From positions 1 to 29,192 of IMG/VR virus record IMGVR_UViG_3300021594_000967: 29,192 nucleotides of DNA; one strand, given 5' to 3'. The position numbers and the translations under genes were made by a program. The notes beneath the pieces are model-generated. The model did not search any database, had not been told where the DNA came from, and saw only the letters and a program-made list of their open reading frames with translations. The stretch is from a virus. Of this stretch, positions 1 to 7,615 are shown piece by piece; positions within the stretch are counted from its first letter, which is position 1, and each line of letters starts with the position of its first letter.

Positions 1-429
1 GCTATTAAACGTGAATCCTCTCATTGTCTCAAGCGGCTCAAATCTAATCGTTCTGTCATTTACTAACAGCCCATAATAATGACCTAAGAAGATTCTGAGA
101 TTTTCTTGCATGGGTCCAATATAAGGACCAATTTTCTCGGCGACTCCGCCCGGCAAGTGACCAATATCTTTTCCAGTGCAGATTAAAGGCCTTGTTACAA
201 TTATGTGATCGAACTGCTTGTTTAAAATCATTTTTGCGGCTAATCCCGCAGCCAAGTAACTTTTGCCAGATCCGGCTGGGCCAGTACAGAACGTAACATC
301 GTAATCGAGAATGCAATTATAATAATCTGCTTGATTTTCCGTTACTGGCTTTATATCAATATTTGGCCTTTCTGAAGATTGAGTTTTTGCCTTGTTTCTG
401 GACTCTTTCGCTGGTCGTCTTCTTGGCAT
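1..429 (-). CDS. phoH: PhoH-like P-loop ATPase, C-terminal part beyond the window
   Basis: This is the N-terminal 143 codons of a PhoH-family ATPase; the gene runs off the left edge. A short basic leader rich in Arg and Lys is followed by the Walker A motif GPAGSGKSY at about residues 55-63. The family block IIVTRPL...GK(D)IGHLPGG...EKIGPYIGPMQENL follows. PhoH proteins are cytoplasmic ATP-binding proteins, found in many phages and linked to host phosphate-starvation regulons, with RNA helicase/nuclease activity suggested for some. The ATG at 429 lies 5 nt past the stop of the upstream nrdA-like gene, so the two are probably co-transcribed. Family assignment is secure; the role in infection is not known. 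Confidence 0.9.
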   Translation of the reverse strand, partial: MPRRRPAKESRNKAKTQSSERPNIDIKPVTENQADYYNCILDYDVTFCTGPAGSGKSYLAAGLAAKMILNKQFDHIIVTRPLICTGKDIGHLPGGVAEKIGPYIGPMQENLRIFLGHYYGLLVNDRTIRFEPLETMRGFTFNS

Positions 430-433
430 TTTT

Positions 434-2086
434 TTACCCTTCGCATGAGCGACATGTGGAAATGTTTCTTAAACCTTCTTGCACTGGACTAGCACTTCTC
501 TGATAATACAAACTCTTTACACCCATTTCCCATGCTTCGATCATTAATTTACTAACGTCCTTAGCTGGGATGTTTGGGGCAATAGAAAGATTTAGAGACT
601 GAGATTGATCAATATACTTCTGCCGATTAGCAGCCTGAATTATGATATCTCTTTGAGATATTTCTGAAAATGTTTTAAATAGATCCTTTTCATCATCCGA
701 GAGAAAATCTAGATGCTGGACAGATCCACCATTCTCCAGAACGCTATTTCTAACAAGCTCTGTATTCTTTCCTTTCTTATCCAGTAAAGAAAGAAAGGCA
801 GGATTTGATTGTGAGAATCGCCCCTTGGCGTTTTGTTCAAGTCCTATGTTCGCGTTAATTGGCTCTATTGACTGACTTACTTGACCCAAAATGAATGCAC
901 TCGACGTTGTCGGTGCGATTGCTAATGTTGTTGCGTTTCGTATGCCATAACCCTGAAGCAAACTGGGAGATCCAAATAGGCCTGCGAGATCGGCAGTTGC
1001 CTGATTAGCCCTTGCCTGAAGTTCCTTAAAGATAGCTGTATTCAATAACTTTGCGTGCAATGACTCAAATGGTATTTCTTTCGATTGTAAATAAGAATGC
1101 CATCCGAGGACTCCCATCCCCAATGCTCTATGATTTTTTGCAAAATAATTCGCGGCGTCGAGCATTGGAATGTGTTCAGATTTATTTACAAATTCTTCGT
1201 TCACTGCGTCAAGAAAGTAGATCATAGTTTCTACAGCGTCAGTTTGTAGAATCTCGTCCCAGTGCAGTAAATTAATTGAGGAAAGGACACAGACAAATGA
1301 CTCGTCTTCATTTGACGGTAGTGCGATTTCAGAGCAAAGATTTGACGCATGAATTTTTAGGTTTTGTTCTATGTAATGAGCTGGGGCATTATCATTAACA
1401 TTATCTGAAAACATTATGTACGGATATCCAGACTCATATCTCTTTCGTATAATAGACGACCAGATTTTTCTCTTTACTGAATCGCCCTCGATCAATGACC
1501 GCATCCACGCATCTGTAATAGTTACCCCGAAGGACATTTCCTGAATAGTATGTCCTTCAGATCTAATCTGTAAGAAATTTTCAACATCTGAGTGTTCTAC
1601 GGGCAAGTAAGCTGCAAAAGAACCTCTCCTTGCAGATCCTTGACTCACTACAGACGTGACTCGATCAAATATCTCCATAAATGGCACTGGGCCAAATGAC
1701 TTCCCGCCAACGCTAATTGGAGATCCGCTGGGCCTAACCTGACCGAAGAATCCAGACGTTCCACCACCCATCTTAGTCATCATTCCTACTTCAGCGGCTT
1801 TACGTAGAATGCCCTCTGTTGTATCTGGAATGTAGCTACCAAAGCAGCTTACAGGAAGCCCACGGGAATTACCAAAATTACACCAGACTGGTGTTGATAA
1901 TGAGTAATATCCAAGAGCCATATATTTTGAGAACTTATCGGCAAATCCATCTATTTTAAGAATCTTCTCAGCGTTTTTAGCTATTTCTAAAATTCTTTCC
2001 TCAGCCGTTACTCCTGGCTTAAGATAATCTCGCTTTAAGAAGTTTCTACTATTTTCATTTAGCCAATAAAATGGTTCTTTATTCAT
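434..2086 (-). CDS. nrdA: Class I ribonucleoside-diphosphate reductase, alpha (large) subunit
   Basis: Catalytic subunit that reduces ribonucleotides to deoxyribonucleotides together with the beta subunit encoded next to it. Numbered from the ATG at 2086 (550 aa), the active-site residues are all visible: Cys81 (PVSCFG), Asn249-Cys251-Glu253 (NLCSE), Cys266 (FVCVLSS), the radical-transfer pair Tyr527-Tyr528, and a C-terminal redox pair Cys545/Cys548. The protein starts directly in the R1 N-terminal domain with no ATP-cone, so it is much shorter than E. coli NrdA (about 760 aa) and should lack dATP overall-activity control. A TTG at 2110 would add eight residues overlapping nrdB. The ATG one base after the nrdB stop is preferred because translation can simply reinitiate there. 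Confidence 0.95.
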   Translation of the reverse strand: MNKEPFYWLNENSRNFLKRDYLKPGVTAEERILEIAKNAEKILKIDGFADKFSKYMALGYYSLSTPVWCNFGNSRGLPVSCFGSYIPDTTEGILRKAAEVGMMTKMGGGTSGFFGQVRPSGSPISVGGKSFGPVPFMEIFDRVTSVVSQGSARRGSFAAYLPVEHSDVENFLQIRSEGHTIQEMSFGVTITDAWMRSLIEGDSVKRKIWSSIIRKRYESGYPYIMFSDNVNDNAPAHYIEQNLKIHASNLCSEIALPSNEDESFVCVLSSINLLHWDEILQTDAVETMIYFLDAVNEEFVNKSEHIPMLDAANYFAKNHRALGMGVLGWHSYLQSKEIPFESLHAKLLNTAIFKELQARANQATADLAGLFGSPSLLQGYGIRNATTLAIAPTTSSAFILGQVSQSIEPINANIGLEQNAKGRFSQSNPAFLSLLDKKGKNTELVRNSVLENGGSVQHLDFLSDDEKDLFKTFSEISQRDIIIQAANRQKYIDQSQSLNLSIAPNIPAKDVSKLMIEAWEMGVKSLYYQRSASPVQEGLRNISTCRSCEG

Positions 2087-2087
2087 A

Positions 2088-3059
2088 TTAAAAAAGCTCG
2101 TCTGGATCAAAAGATTGTTGTGGTTTAGAGTATTCTACTGGTCGAGAATGGAAAAAGTCTGTTTTTGTTTTGGCGATTAGTTGCTCGTCGAACCATCTGG
2201 TTTTCGCGACAAGATCTCGATCTGGATTGAATATTTTCTTATATCCAATATCTTCTAGTGATGAGTTCATTCTATCTTCAATAAACGCGACCAACAAATC
2301 TTTATTAAGATAGTCATCTGAAAACCCATTAAGTATCCACTCAATAATCTGAGATTCATATCTTACGGCGTTCTCGGCCTCCTCAAGTATTTTCGCCTCT
2401 AGGACCTCGTCAAATAACTCGGGATACTCAGACCTTATGACGTTAATCAACTTAATTCCAATTAGGGCATGGATGTTCTCTTCTCTTGAAGTGTATTCTA
2501 TTTGTTTGTTTGTGTCTTTTAGTATGTTATGGAATCTACCAAAATACGCAATCATGTAGAACTGAGAAAAAAGAGCAATATTCTCAACAAACAAAGTAAA
2601 CAAAATAAGTGAATATATGAACTGCCGCTTGTTGTCTGAGTGAAATTTATGTAGATGTTTTCTTAGATAGTTAACACGACCTTTAATAATGTCGAGTTTA
2701 AGGATTTCGTCGAAAGAATCCTCAAGACCTAAAACTTCTAACAATCTTTCGTAGGCGTCTCCGTGGACAACCTCAGTATATGCCATCACGAAACCCATAT
2801 CAGAAATCGATGGGTGAGGCAAATTTTCTCCCAGCTTAGCCCAAAACTTCTTAACTGCTATTTCTAATTGACCAATTGTAGACAAACCTCGAACTACCAT
2901 TGTTTTGGTTTGTTCATCCATATTGTTCTTGAAGTCTTGGAGGTCTGTCGCGAAGCTAAACTCTTGAACGGTCCAATGACCATTTTGCATCATTTCTTTG
3001 AATGATTGAGTCCAAGGATAGTAATCTGGTTTGCGGCTAATTTGTTCGTTAAATATCAT
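2088..3059 (-). CDS. nrdB: Class I ribonucleotide reductase, beta (radical-generating) subunit
   Basis: Di-iron (or Mn/Fe) subunit that generates the radical for the alpha subunit. Ligand-like residues are Glu66 (QLEIAV), Glu96 and His99 (EVVH), Glu159 (FVENI), Glu194 and His197 (EENIH). The radical Tyr is present at 103, four residues after the His. The first ligand appears to be Glu rather than the usual Asp. At 323 aa the length is normal for the family. The ATG at 3059 has a good GGAG ribosome site. The stop is one base from the alpha-subunit start, a tight nrdB-nrdA operon. The C-terminus (SFDPDELF) would be the tail that docks on the alpha subunit. Confidence 0.94.
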   Translation of the reverse strand: MIFNEQISRKPDYYPWTQSFKEMMQNGHWTVQEFSFATDLQDFKNNMDEQTKTMVVRGLSTIGQLEIAVKKFWAKLGENLPHPSISDMGFVMAYTEVVHGDAYERLLEVLGLEDSFDEILKLDIIKGRVNYLRKHLHKFHSDNKRQFIYSLILFTLFVENIALFSQFYMIAYFGRFHNILKDTNKQIEYTSREENIHALIGIKLINVIRSEYPELFDEVLEAKILEEAENAVRYESQIIEWILNGFSDDYLNKDLLVAFIEDRMNSSLEDIGYKKIFNPDRDLVAKTRWFDEQLIAKTKTDFFHSRPVEYSKPQQSFDPDELF

Positions 3060-3115
3060 TGCTTCTCCAGTCTTGAAAAGCTATTACGTGTATGTATATG
3101 CGACTATAGCAAATT

Positions 3116-3409
3116 TCACGAATAATTAAACGAGAAATCTGGACAATTCAGCATTTTCAGAGTAATCTCGCTTTCCGTAAAAACAATCTCGGAAAGCTTT
3201 CTGGAGAGAAATGGCTTAAAAATTTTCAGCGATTTTTCATAGGTGACAATAGGGTAAGTTTCATCATCAAATGAAACGACGATGGTTTTTCCTGTTACTG
3301 AGACAGAAAATCTAATAGGATGCGGCAGCTTAACACTGAATCCATCTTTAGAATACCCATTCGGGCTAAACATATTTTTTATTATATTTAGAGATTCAGT
3401 TACGGTCAT
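3116..3409 (-). CDS. Hypothetical protein, 97 aa
   Basis: I do not recognise this protein. It is a small soluble protein with alternating hydrophobic residues (RFSVSVTGKTIVVSFDD), which suggests beta structure, and no Cys cluster, signal peptide or membrane segment. Its ATG overlaps the stop of the preceding gene in an ATGA arrangement, so it is translationally coupled to the Ser/Thr-rich structural candidate upstream. It may be an accessory or chaperone of that protein, but this rests only on position. Confidence 0.65.
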   Translation of the reverse strand: MTVTESLNIIKNMFSPNGYSKDGFSVKLPHPIRFSVSVTGKTIVVSFDDETYPIVTYEKSLKIFKPFLSRKLSEIVFTESEITLKMLNCPDFSFNYS

Positions 3410-3930
3410 TTGATACCCATTACAGTTATTTCGTAACTCGCGATTCCAGATGTTGATCCAGACGCGGTAGAAACATTATGGATTTGTAGACGATAGCCTG
3501 TGGAGACATTAACTCCATCAAATGGATCATTGTAAATAAATGATGAGTATGGCTTGATTAATAGATTGCCACTACCTGTGTTGAAAAATCCTGTAGCCGC
3601 ATTTACGCCAGTCGCCCTAACATTTAGGTCAATACCACTACTTGTCGATGTATTGTTGACAACAATTGATTTGATTTTACTAAAGGTGATATTTCCGCTG
3701 CCGTTTAGTAGAATAAATGGATAAGAGTTAAAGTTTAGAGAAATTGAAGACCCGCTCGCTATCACACCAGTGGTTTTTACTATGGAATTGACCTGTAAGT
3801 TTCCAGTTCCATAGGTATAATCTGACGAATTAGCTGACGTGTCGCTTGACTGTGTCGTCTGTAATCCATTTTGGTCACGAAATGTATACTGTATTTGAGA
3901 CAGTGCTTTCGCATTTATTGTTGTTGTCAT
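3406..3930 (-). CDS. Putative virion (head/tail) protein, Ser/Thr/Asn-rich
   Basis: 174 aa, very rich in Ser, Thr, Asn and Gly, with short hydrophobic stretches between turns (SISLNFNSYPFILLNGSG), poor in Lys and without Cys. This composition is typical of beta-rich phage decoration or tail-associated proteins. The C-terminal half (LLIKPYSSFIYNDPF...YRLQIHNVS...YEITVMG) reads like a small beta-sandwich of the kind seen in virion proteins. The stop overlaps the next gene by 4 nt and the start overlaps the thioredoxin-like gene upstream by 4 nt. No catalytic motif is seen. The structural call is an inference from composition and context. Confidence 0.55.
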   Translation of the reverse strand: MTTTINAKALSQIQYTFRDQNGLQTTQSSDTSANSSDYTYGTGNLQVNSIVKTTGVIASGSSISLNFNSYPFILLNGSGNITFSKIKSIVVNNTSTSSGIDLNVRATGVNAATGFFNTGSGNLLIKPYSSFIYNDPFDGVNVSTGYRLQIHNVSTASGSTSGIASYEITVMGIK

Positions 3931-4589
3931 TTTTTCGCCTCAGAGTCCAGCTTCTCGATTACTCTGTAAATATCATCACCATTTGAATACCCCAAAGTCG
4001 ATAGCGGAATTCTTGTTTTTTTATCTATTATGACAATAGTTGGCAGGGACGTAATTCTTAAACTTTGTATGGCTTTTTTATTGCCCGGACTATCATAGTC
4101 ATATCGCTCAATTGTTATATTTTTTGCCTCTAACTTAGGAGCTTCTTGTCTGTCCCAAGTTTGACAAGGGCCGCACCAAGTTGCGGTAAATTTTAAAATA
4201 GCATACCTATCCGCGATGGTTTCGATAGGTTCAGCAACTGCTGGTTCAGACGGAAGCTCGATACTTTTTTTTTCTGAGCAGCCACAATTTTCTTCAGAAC
4301 AGCCACAGGGACAAGATCCAGTACCAGAGGCCACTTTGACGCAATCACACGGATCACACGGGCATGGAGTTTTATGTCCGTCTCCATGAGTCAATTGCTT
4401 CGTGCCTCCACATTCGCACTTCGTAACTTGGTCTTCTTCCGCTTCTTTTGTCGTCTCATTTACAACAAATGCTACATATCCTTCAGCTTGACGACTATCC
4501 AGAACTCTAGCTAATAACTGCTTTTTGGCTTCTGTTGGAATCAAGACAATTATTACAAAAACAATAAGGGGTAAATATTTTTTTATCAT
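3927..4589 (-). CDS. Secreted/anchored Cys-rich protein with C-terminal thioredoxin domain
   Basis: 220 aa in three parts. Residues 1-20 are a signal peptide or membrane anchor (MIKKYLPLIVFVIIVLIPTE). Residues about 57-108 are dense in Cys, with CEC, CPC, CDC, CPCGC and CGC clusters plus His, so a metal-binding or disulfide-rich segment. From about 128 to the end is a thioredoxin fold with active site WCGPC (Cys139, Cys142) and the cis-Pro loop (SLPT). It should act outside the cytoplasm as a thiol-disulfide oxidoreductase or metal-sensitive redox protein. Four-nt overlaps join it to the papain-like protease gene upstream and the virion candidate downstream. The Cys-rich linker between anchor and thioredoxin domain is unusual. 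Confidence 0.85.
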   Translation of the reverse strand: MIKKYLPLIVFVIIVLIPTEAKKQLLARVLDSRQAEGYVAFVVNETTKEAEEDQVTKCECGGTKQLTHGDGHKTPCPCDPCDCVKVASGTGSCPCGCSEENCGCSEKKSIELPSEPAVAEPIETIADRYAILKFTATWCGPCQTWDRQEAPKLEAKNITIERYDYDSPGNKKAIQSLRITSLPTIVIIDKKTRIPLSTLGYSNGDDIYRVIEKLDSEAKK

Positions 4590-5485
4590 ATGATTCTCGC
4601 ATTAAGTTTTTGTGGCTTAAATCCCTTATAGCCCGAGAAAGCCCAGCAATCTCCGCTACGTAAAATATATCGTTCAATATCATCAGCTTCGACCCAAAAT
4701 GAACCGTCAGGCTGGTTATGTCTTTTAGGGCCTGTAATCCAATTTGGCCCCCAGCTATTTTGCACTAATACAGCAGGCCGTTTAAACGCATCATCACAAG
4801 CTAAAATAGACATTTGGTGTTGCCATTTTCCACTGGGCTTGGCAAATCCATCTACGTCACGTTTATTCGTAAAACCTTGACTACTCGCTATCGTAACTGC
4901 ATATCCATTAGCAATTAAGTCGCGAACCTCGGCGTATGTTTTAACTTGAGAAATTGTCTCAATTTGGTGTTGTTTAATAAACGGCATTAGCTCTTTAGGA
5001 GGACCATTTCCGGGAGCACCCCAAGTTTTAGCTCGATTGCCGTCATATTTTGAGAGGTCTATACTTCCATACTTTTGTCTAGCGAGTGCTCCGTATTCAT
5101 TTAAATATCGAGCAGCCCAAGCTCCCACCGACCCATCACCGCGAATTTGACCTTTGCCAGTAATTACTCTACTACCAGAATAAATGTCTTCAGTCGCGGT
5201 TTCAGCGATCCATTCCTCAAAATCTTTGTTGATATAAATGTCAACAGCTTTAATTACGTCTACTGCGTAAGCACAGCCCATTGACACACAATCACCTATG
5301 GTTTGATTGCGGATAGGAAATGAGCCAGACACTTTTCTTACAATTTCATAAAGTAGGGTAGTTTTCCCTTTCCCGCTATCTTTAATTTGAGAATGTACGT
5401 CCGCAAATACAGGAAAAGGAAGGTCCTCCATGACCTTCTCGACTGATTTTGGTTGATCTACCCAGCCAAATTTATAGTCAGGCAT
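4586..5485 (-). CDS. Papain-like (C1A-type) cysteine protease
   Basis: 299 aa with the papain catalytic set in order: Gln61 oxyanion-hole residue and Cys66 in QTIGDCVSMG, His223 in WQHQMS, and Asn243 in LVQNSWG. There is no signal peptide and no obvious propeptide. The usual GxCW motif is replaced by GDCVS, which is common among bacterial and viral C1-like members. Candidate roles are processing of virion proteins, cleavage of a host protein, or a cell-wall peptidase in lysis. Its overlap with the thioredoxin-fold gene, whose product could keep a catalytic Cys or disulfides in the right redox state, suggests the two act together (inference). Confidence 0.85.
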   Translation of the reverse strand: MPDYKFGWVDQPKSVEKVMEDLPFPVFADVHSQIKDSGKGKTTLLYEIVRKVSGSFPIRNQTIGDCVSMGCAYAVDVIKAVDIYINKDFEEWIAETATEDIYSGSRVITGKGQIRGDGSVGAWAARYLNEYGALARQKYGSIDLSKYDGNRAKTWGAPGNGPPKELMPFIKQHQIETISQVKTYAEVRDLIANGYAVTIASSQGFTNKRDVDGFAKPSGKWQHQMSILACDDAFKRPAVLVQNSWGPNWITGPKRHNQPDGSFWVEADDIERYILRSGDCWAFSGYKGFKPQKLNARII

Positions 5486-5499
5486 CTTATTTATCCTAC

Positions 5500-5934
5500 C
5501 TATCGCTGTTCATATTTTAAGGCAATATAAAGAGAGTGAAAAATGTTTAAGAACCATTCTCTATCCTTATCTGTGTTTAATTCTCTAGGCTCTGTGTAAC
5601 CTTGAGAAATTAGGTACTTTTCCAAAGCATCCGTGAAATCTGGATTCTTACCACGGTCCCAACCTAGAGAAGATTGGACTCGACCCAAGATAGGATCAAA
5701 ATCAGAAGTCTTTCCTAGACTCTTAGAGTTCTTTATATACAATGCGGCTCCCGCAATCTGCATATACACAGAATCTTGGTCGTCCTCATCCATCTTGAGG
5801 AATTCTTCTTTTACTGCTGATAGTTCGTCGGTTAATACTATCGTATTAGCCTCTTTTTGTTCGGGAGTTTCATCCTTAGTTTGCAAGCATCCAAAGAGAC
5901 TAAAGCATAGTAATAATACTAATACTTTTCTCAT
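5500..5934 (-). CDS. Putative lipoprotein, 144 aa
   Basis: The start is the ATG at 5934, behind a strong AAGGAAG ribosome site. It opens with a lipoprotein signal (MRKVLVLLLCFSLFGC) whose lipobox Cys is residue 16. The mature part is acidic and helical (DELSAVKEEFLKMDEDDQDS) with no recognised domain. A longer frame upstream is open to 6009 but would bury the signal peptide. It sits in a group of small membrane proteins, so an outer-membrane spanin-like or superinfection-exclusion role is possible. Nothing in the sequence proves either. Confidence 0.75.
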   Translation of the reverse strand: MRKVLVLLLCFSLFGCLQTKDETPEQKEANTIVLTDELSAVKEEFLKMDEDDQDSVYMQIAGAALYIKNSKSLGKTSDFDPILGRVQSSLGWDRGKNPDFTDALEKYLISQGYTEPRELNTDKDREWFLNIFHSLYIALKYEQR

Positions 5935-5935
5935 T

Positions 5936-6355
5936 TTACTTCCTTTTCGTTTGACTTTGTGCTGTGGGGGCCGATACTGTGGTATTAACTGGGCGTGAAG
6001 GTAAAACACCCTCAGACATTTTCTTGAAGAAGTTAGCCTGTACTTGCTGAATCAATGTAACACTGTCAGGACAGCCAATATTTCCAGCTCTCTGTAGCAG
6101 GTAGCATATTGCCCGATAATCTGCCTGAGTAACATCCTCTTCTTCTTCTGTTTGCCATTTTTCTACGGTCATTTCCTCTGGTTCCTTTCGAGTTCTTTTA
6201 AAATTAAATTTTGGTAAAGGTAATTCCGAAATAAGAACAGCCGCCCCGAATAAAATCAGGGCGGCTGATTTAGCTAATGCCGAAGTTGAATCGCCGGTGC
6301 TAAACAAAAAGATGGAATACCCAATTGATAAAACGGCGACCAACCTATTAATCAT
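5936..6355 (-). CDS. Membrane protein, 139 aa, two N-terminal TM helices
   Basis: Two hydrophobic helices at about residues 3-19 and 29-45 are followed by a basic junction (KFNFKRTRK) and a roughly 85-residue charged soluble tail, with low-complexity Thr/Ser/Pro/Gln at the end. It is unrecognised. By the positive-inside rule the basic junction suggests the tail is cytoplasmic. It lies one base upstream of the lipoprotein gene and three bases downstream of the holin-like gene, in what may be a lysis or envelope cassette. A perfect GC-rich inverted repeat lies inside the second-helix coding sequence (listed separately). Confidence 0.65.
   Translation of the reverse strand: MINRLVAVLSIGYSIFLFSTGDSTSALAKSAALILFGAAVLISELPLPKFNFKRTRKEPEEMTVEKWQTEEEEDVTQADYRAICYLLQRAGNIGCPDSVTLIQQVQANFFKKMSEGVLPSRPVNTTVSAPTAQSQTKRK
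6238..6267 (-). promoter_or_regulatory. GC-rich intragenic hairpin
   Basis: A perfect 9-bp inverted repeat (CAGCCGCCC / GGGCGGCTG) encloses a 12-nt AT-rich loop. On the coding (minus) strand it is followed by TTCTTATTTC, so it resembles a weak intrinsic terminator placed within an open reading frame. It stands out against AT-rich surroundings. It could be a pause or attenuation site, or simply a by-product of Ala-Ala codons on both sides. Confidence 0.4.
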
Positions 6356-6358
6356 TTT

Positions 6359-6580
6359 TCATTCCTGATTATTCTTCACCCATTTGATTACCGTGTCAAG
6401 TACTACAGAAAATACTGGAACCATCACTGGGCCATAGACACCAAAATCAACATTGCCCAAATTTTGAGCGACGTAAGTTAATGCAGCGGAAGAACCAACT
6501 AATGCGGCACCCTTCGCTACTTTGATTATATCATCTACATCGATAGTAAACGAACCAGAACCACTCTTGTTTATTGGCAT
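6359..6580 (-). CDS. Small membrane protein, holin-like candidate, 73 aa
   Basis: A Gly/Ser-rich start and acidic segment (FTIDVDDIIK) precede two hydrophobic stretches, roughly residues 23-42 (AALVGSSAALTYVAQ) and 47-66 (VYGPVMVPVFSVVLDTVIKW), ending in a short charged tail. The size and layout fit phage holins, which make lesions in the inner membrane at lysis, but no family motif confirms this. It sits 3 nt after the next small TM/coiled-coil gene. Confidence 0.55.
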   Translation of the reverse strand: MPINKSGSGSFTIDVDDIIKVAKGAALVGSSAALTYVAQNLGNVDFGVYGPVMVPVFSVVLDTVIKWVKNNQE

Positions 6581-6583
6581 AAA

Positions 6584-6901
6584 TCACCTCTCTAATCTTT
6601 TTTCTATTCTGTCTAACAATTCCGCAATTCTTGCTTGATGATTAACAACTTCCATTAGTGATTTTTGAAAATCTTTTTGCATCTCCATAAATGTTCTTGG
6701 AGTGTAAACAAGTGGAGTTCCATCATTATCTGTTCTTACATGAATTTCGTGTATCTCTTTTAGATACGATCTTTCTTCATCTGTAAGAACAGACTTTGTT
6801 GGAAATGACTTGGTTACTAAGACTTCGATAACTTTAGCTAGAGCTACGACGACTGCAACTATGGCAGCTAACGACGGAGTACTAAGTACAGATTCTGGCA
6901 T
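6584..6901 (-). CDS. Single-TM protein with C-terminal coiled coil, 105 aa
   Basis: One N-terminal hydrophobic helix (SLAAIVAVVVALAKVIEVLV, residues 10-29) is followed by about 70 charged residues that end in a probable coiled coil (FQKSLMEVVNHQARIAELLDRIEKRLER). This topology is seen in inner-membrane spanins and some phage membrane accessory proteins. Next to the holin-like gene it may be part of a lysis cassette, but no endolysin is recognised nearby. Confidence 0.55.
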   Translation of the reverse strand: MPESVLSTPSLAAIVAVVVALAKVIEVLVTKSFPTKSVLTDEERSYLKEIHEIHVRTDNDGTPLVYTPRTFMEMQKDFQKSLMEVVNHQARIAELLDRIEKRLER

Positions 6902-6926
6902 AACTGACTCCTTAAAATAAAATTAC

Positions 6927-7547
6927 TCAGCCGTTGTCGGGTTTGTAGTCGTCCATCTTCGGATTCAAGGCACCATACATGTACACTAGCTCGCCGGGAA
7001 CGGCTTTGTATGTCACGTAAAGGGCCTGATCAGAAGCGGAGCCACCAACACCATTGGCGTAAGTAACATTATTTGTAGCTGGTGGAGTTGTCCAGTTAGA
7101 CCGCTGCTTAGAAATTCCTAAGAATCTAAAGTAGCCAGCTCTCCAAGCGGTTGATGTTTTTGCACCTTTTGATTTGTTAGAAGTGTATCGTCTTGCTCTT
7201 GAGGATTCATTTCCATTAATCAAGAGAGCGGTATTCGCGACTCCATTGATGCGAGTAGTATATCCCCGCATAATGAATTGATCTTGCTTATAAGCAAAAG
7301 TGCCAGCAGTATAAGCTTTTGCCGCACTATATGTGTGATTAATACCTGATAATTGAGCTACGACGCTCGATCTTACAGCAGTGCCATCCATTGCTGTATT
7401 TCTTAAGGTCAAGATTTTAGTAATTGGGTTTCCGAGAGCAGTATTTGTGGCACTTGTGATACCAAGTAAAGTACCGCCAATTCTCTCTGATGGACCCACA
7501 CCATTTCCAGTTGGTGCAACAATAATACCTGTAGGAAGTAATGCCAT
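6927..7547 (-). CDS. Putative virion protein, 206 aa
   Basis: The start is the ATG at 7547 with a GGAG site 9 nt upstream; an in-frame extension to 7571 is less likely. The sequence is rich in Gly, Thr, Ala and Asn with aromatic residues spaced through it, basic in the middle (SSRARRYTSNKSKGAK), and has no Cys, signal peptide or TM. It looks like a structural or receptor-facing protein by composition, but I do not recognise the family. The next gene upstream ends at 7616. Confidence 0.5.
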   Translation of the reverse strand: MALLPTGIIVAPTGNGVGPSERIGGTLLGITSATNTALGNPITKILTLRNTAMDGTAVRSSVVAQLSGINHTYSAAKAYTAGTFAYKQDQFIMRGYTTRINGVANTALLINGNESSRARRYTSNKSKGAKTSTAWRAGYFRFLGISKQRSNWTTPPATNNVTYANGVGGSASDQALYVTYKAVPGELVYMYGALNPKMDDYKPDNG

Positions 7548-7615
7548 TTTTAATCTCCAACACAAATTCAATAGTGCTTTTTCCTAAAACAGTATTCCTT
7601 CCTATTAATACTCCT

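Noticed and set aside
56-316. Minus-strand 86-aa frame
   Set aside because: It is an off-frame reading of the PhoH-like gene, whose frame carries the Walker A motif.
5633-5998. Plus-strand 121-aa frame
   Set aside because: Antisense to the lipoprotein gene, which has a lipobox and a strong ribosome site.
5500-6901. Firm lysis cassette (holin, spanins)
   Set aside because: The membrane and lipoprotein layout fits, but no endolysin or family motif is present, so only candidate labels are given.
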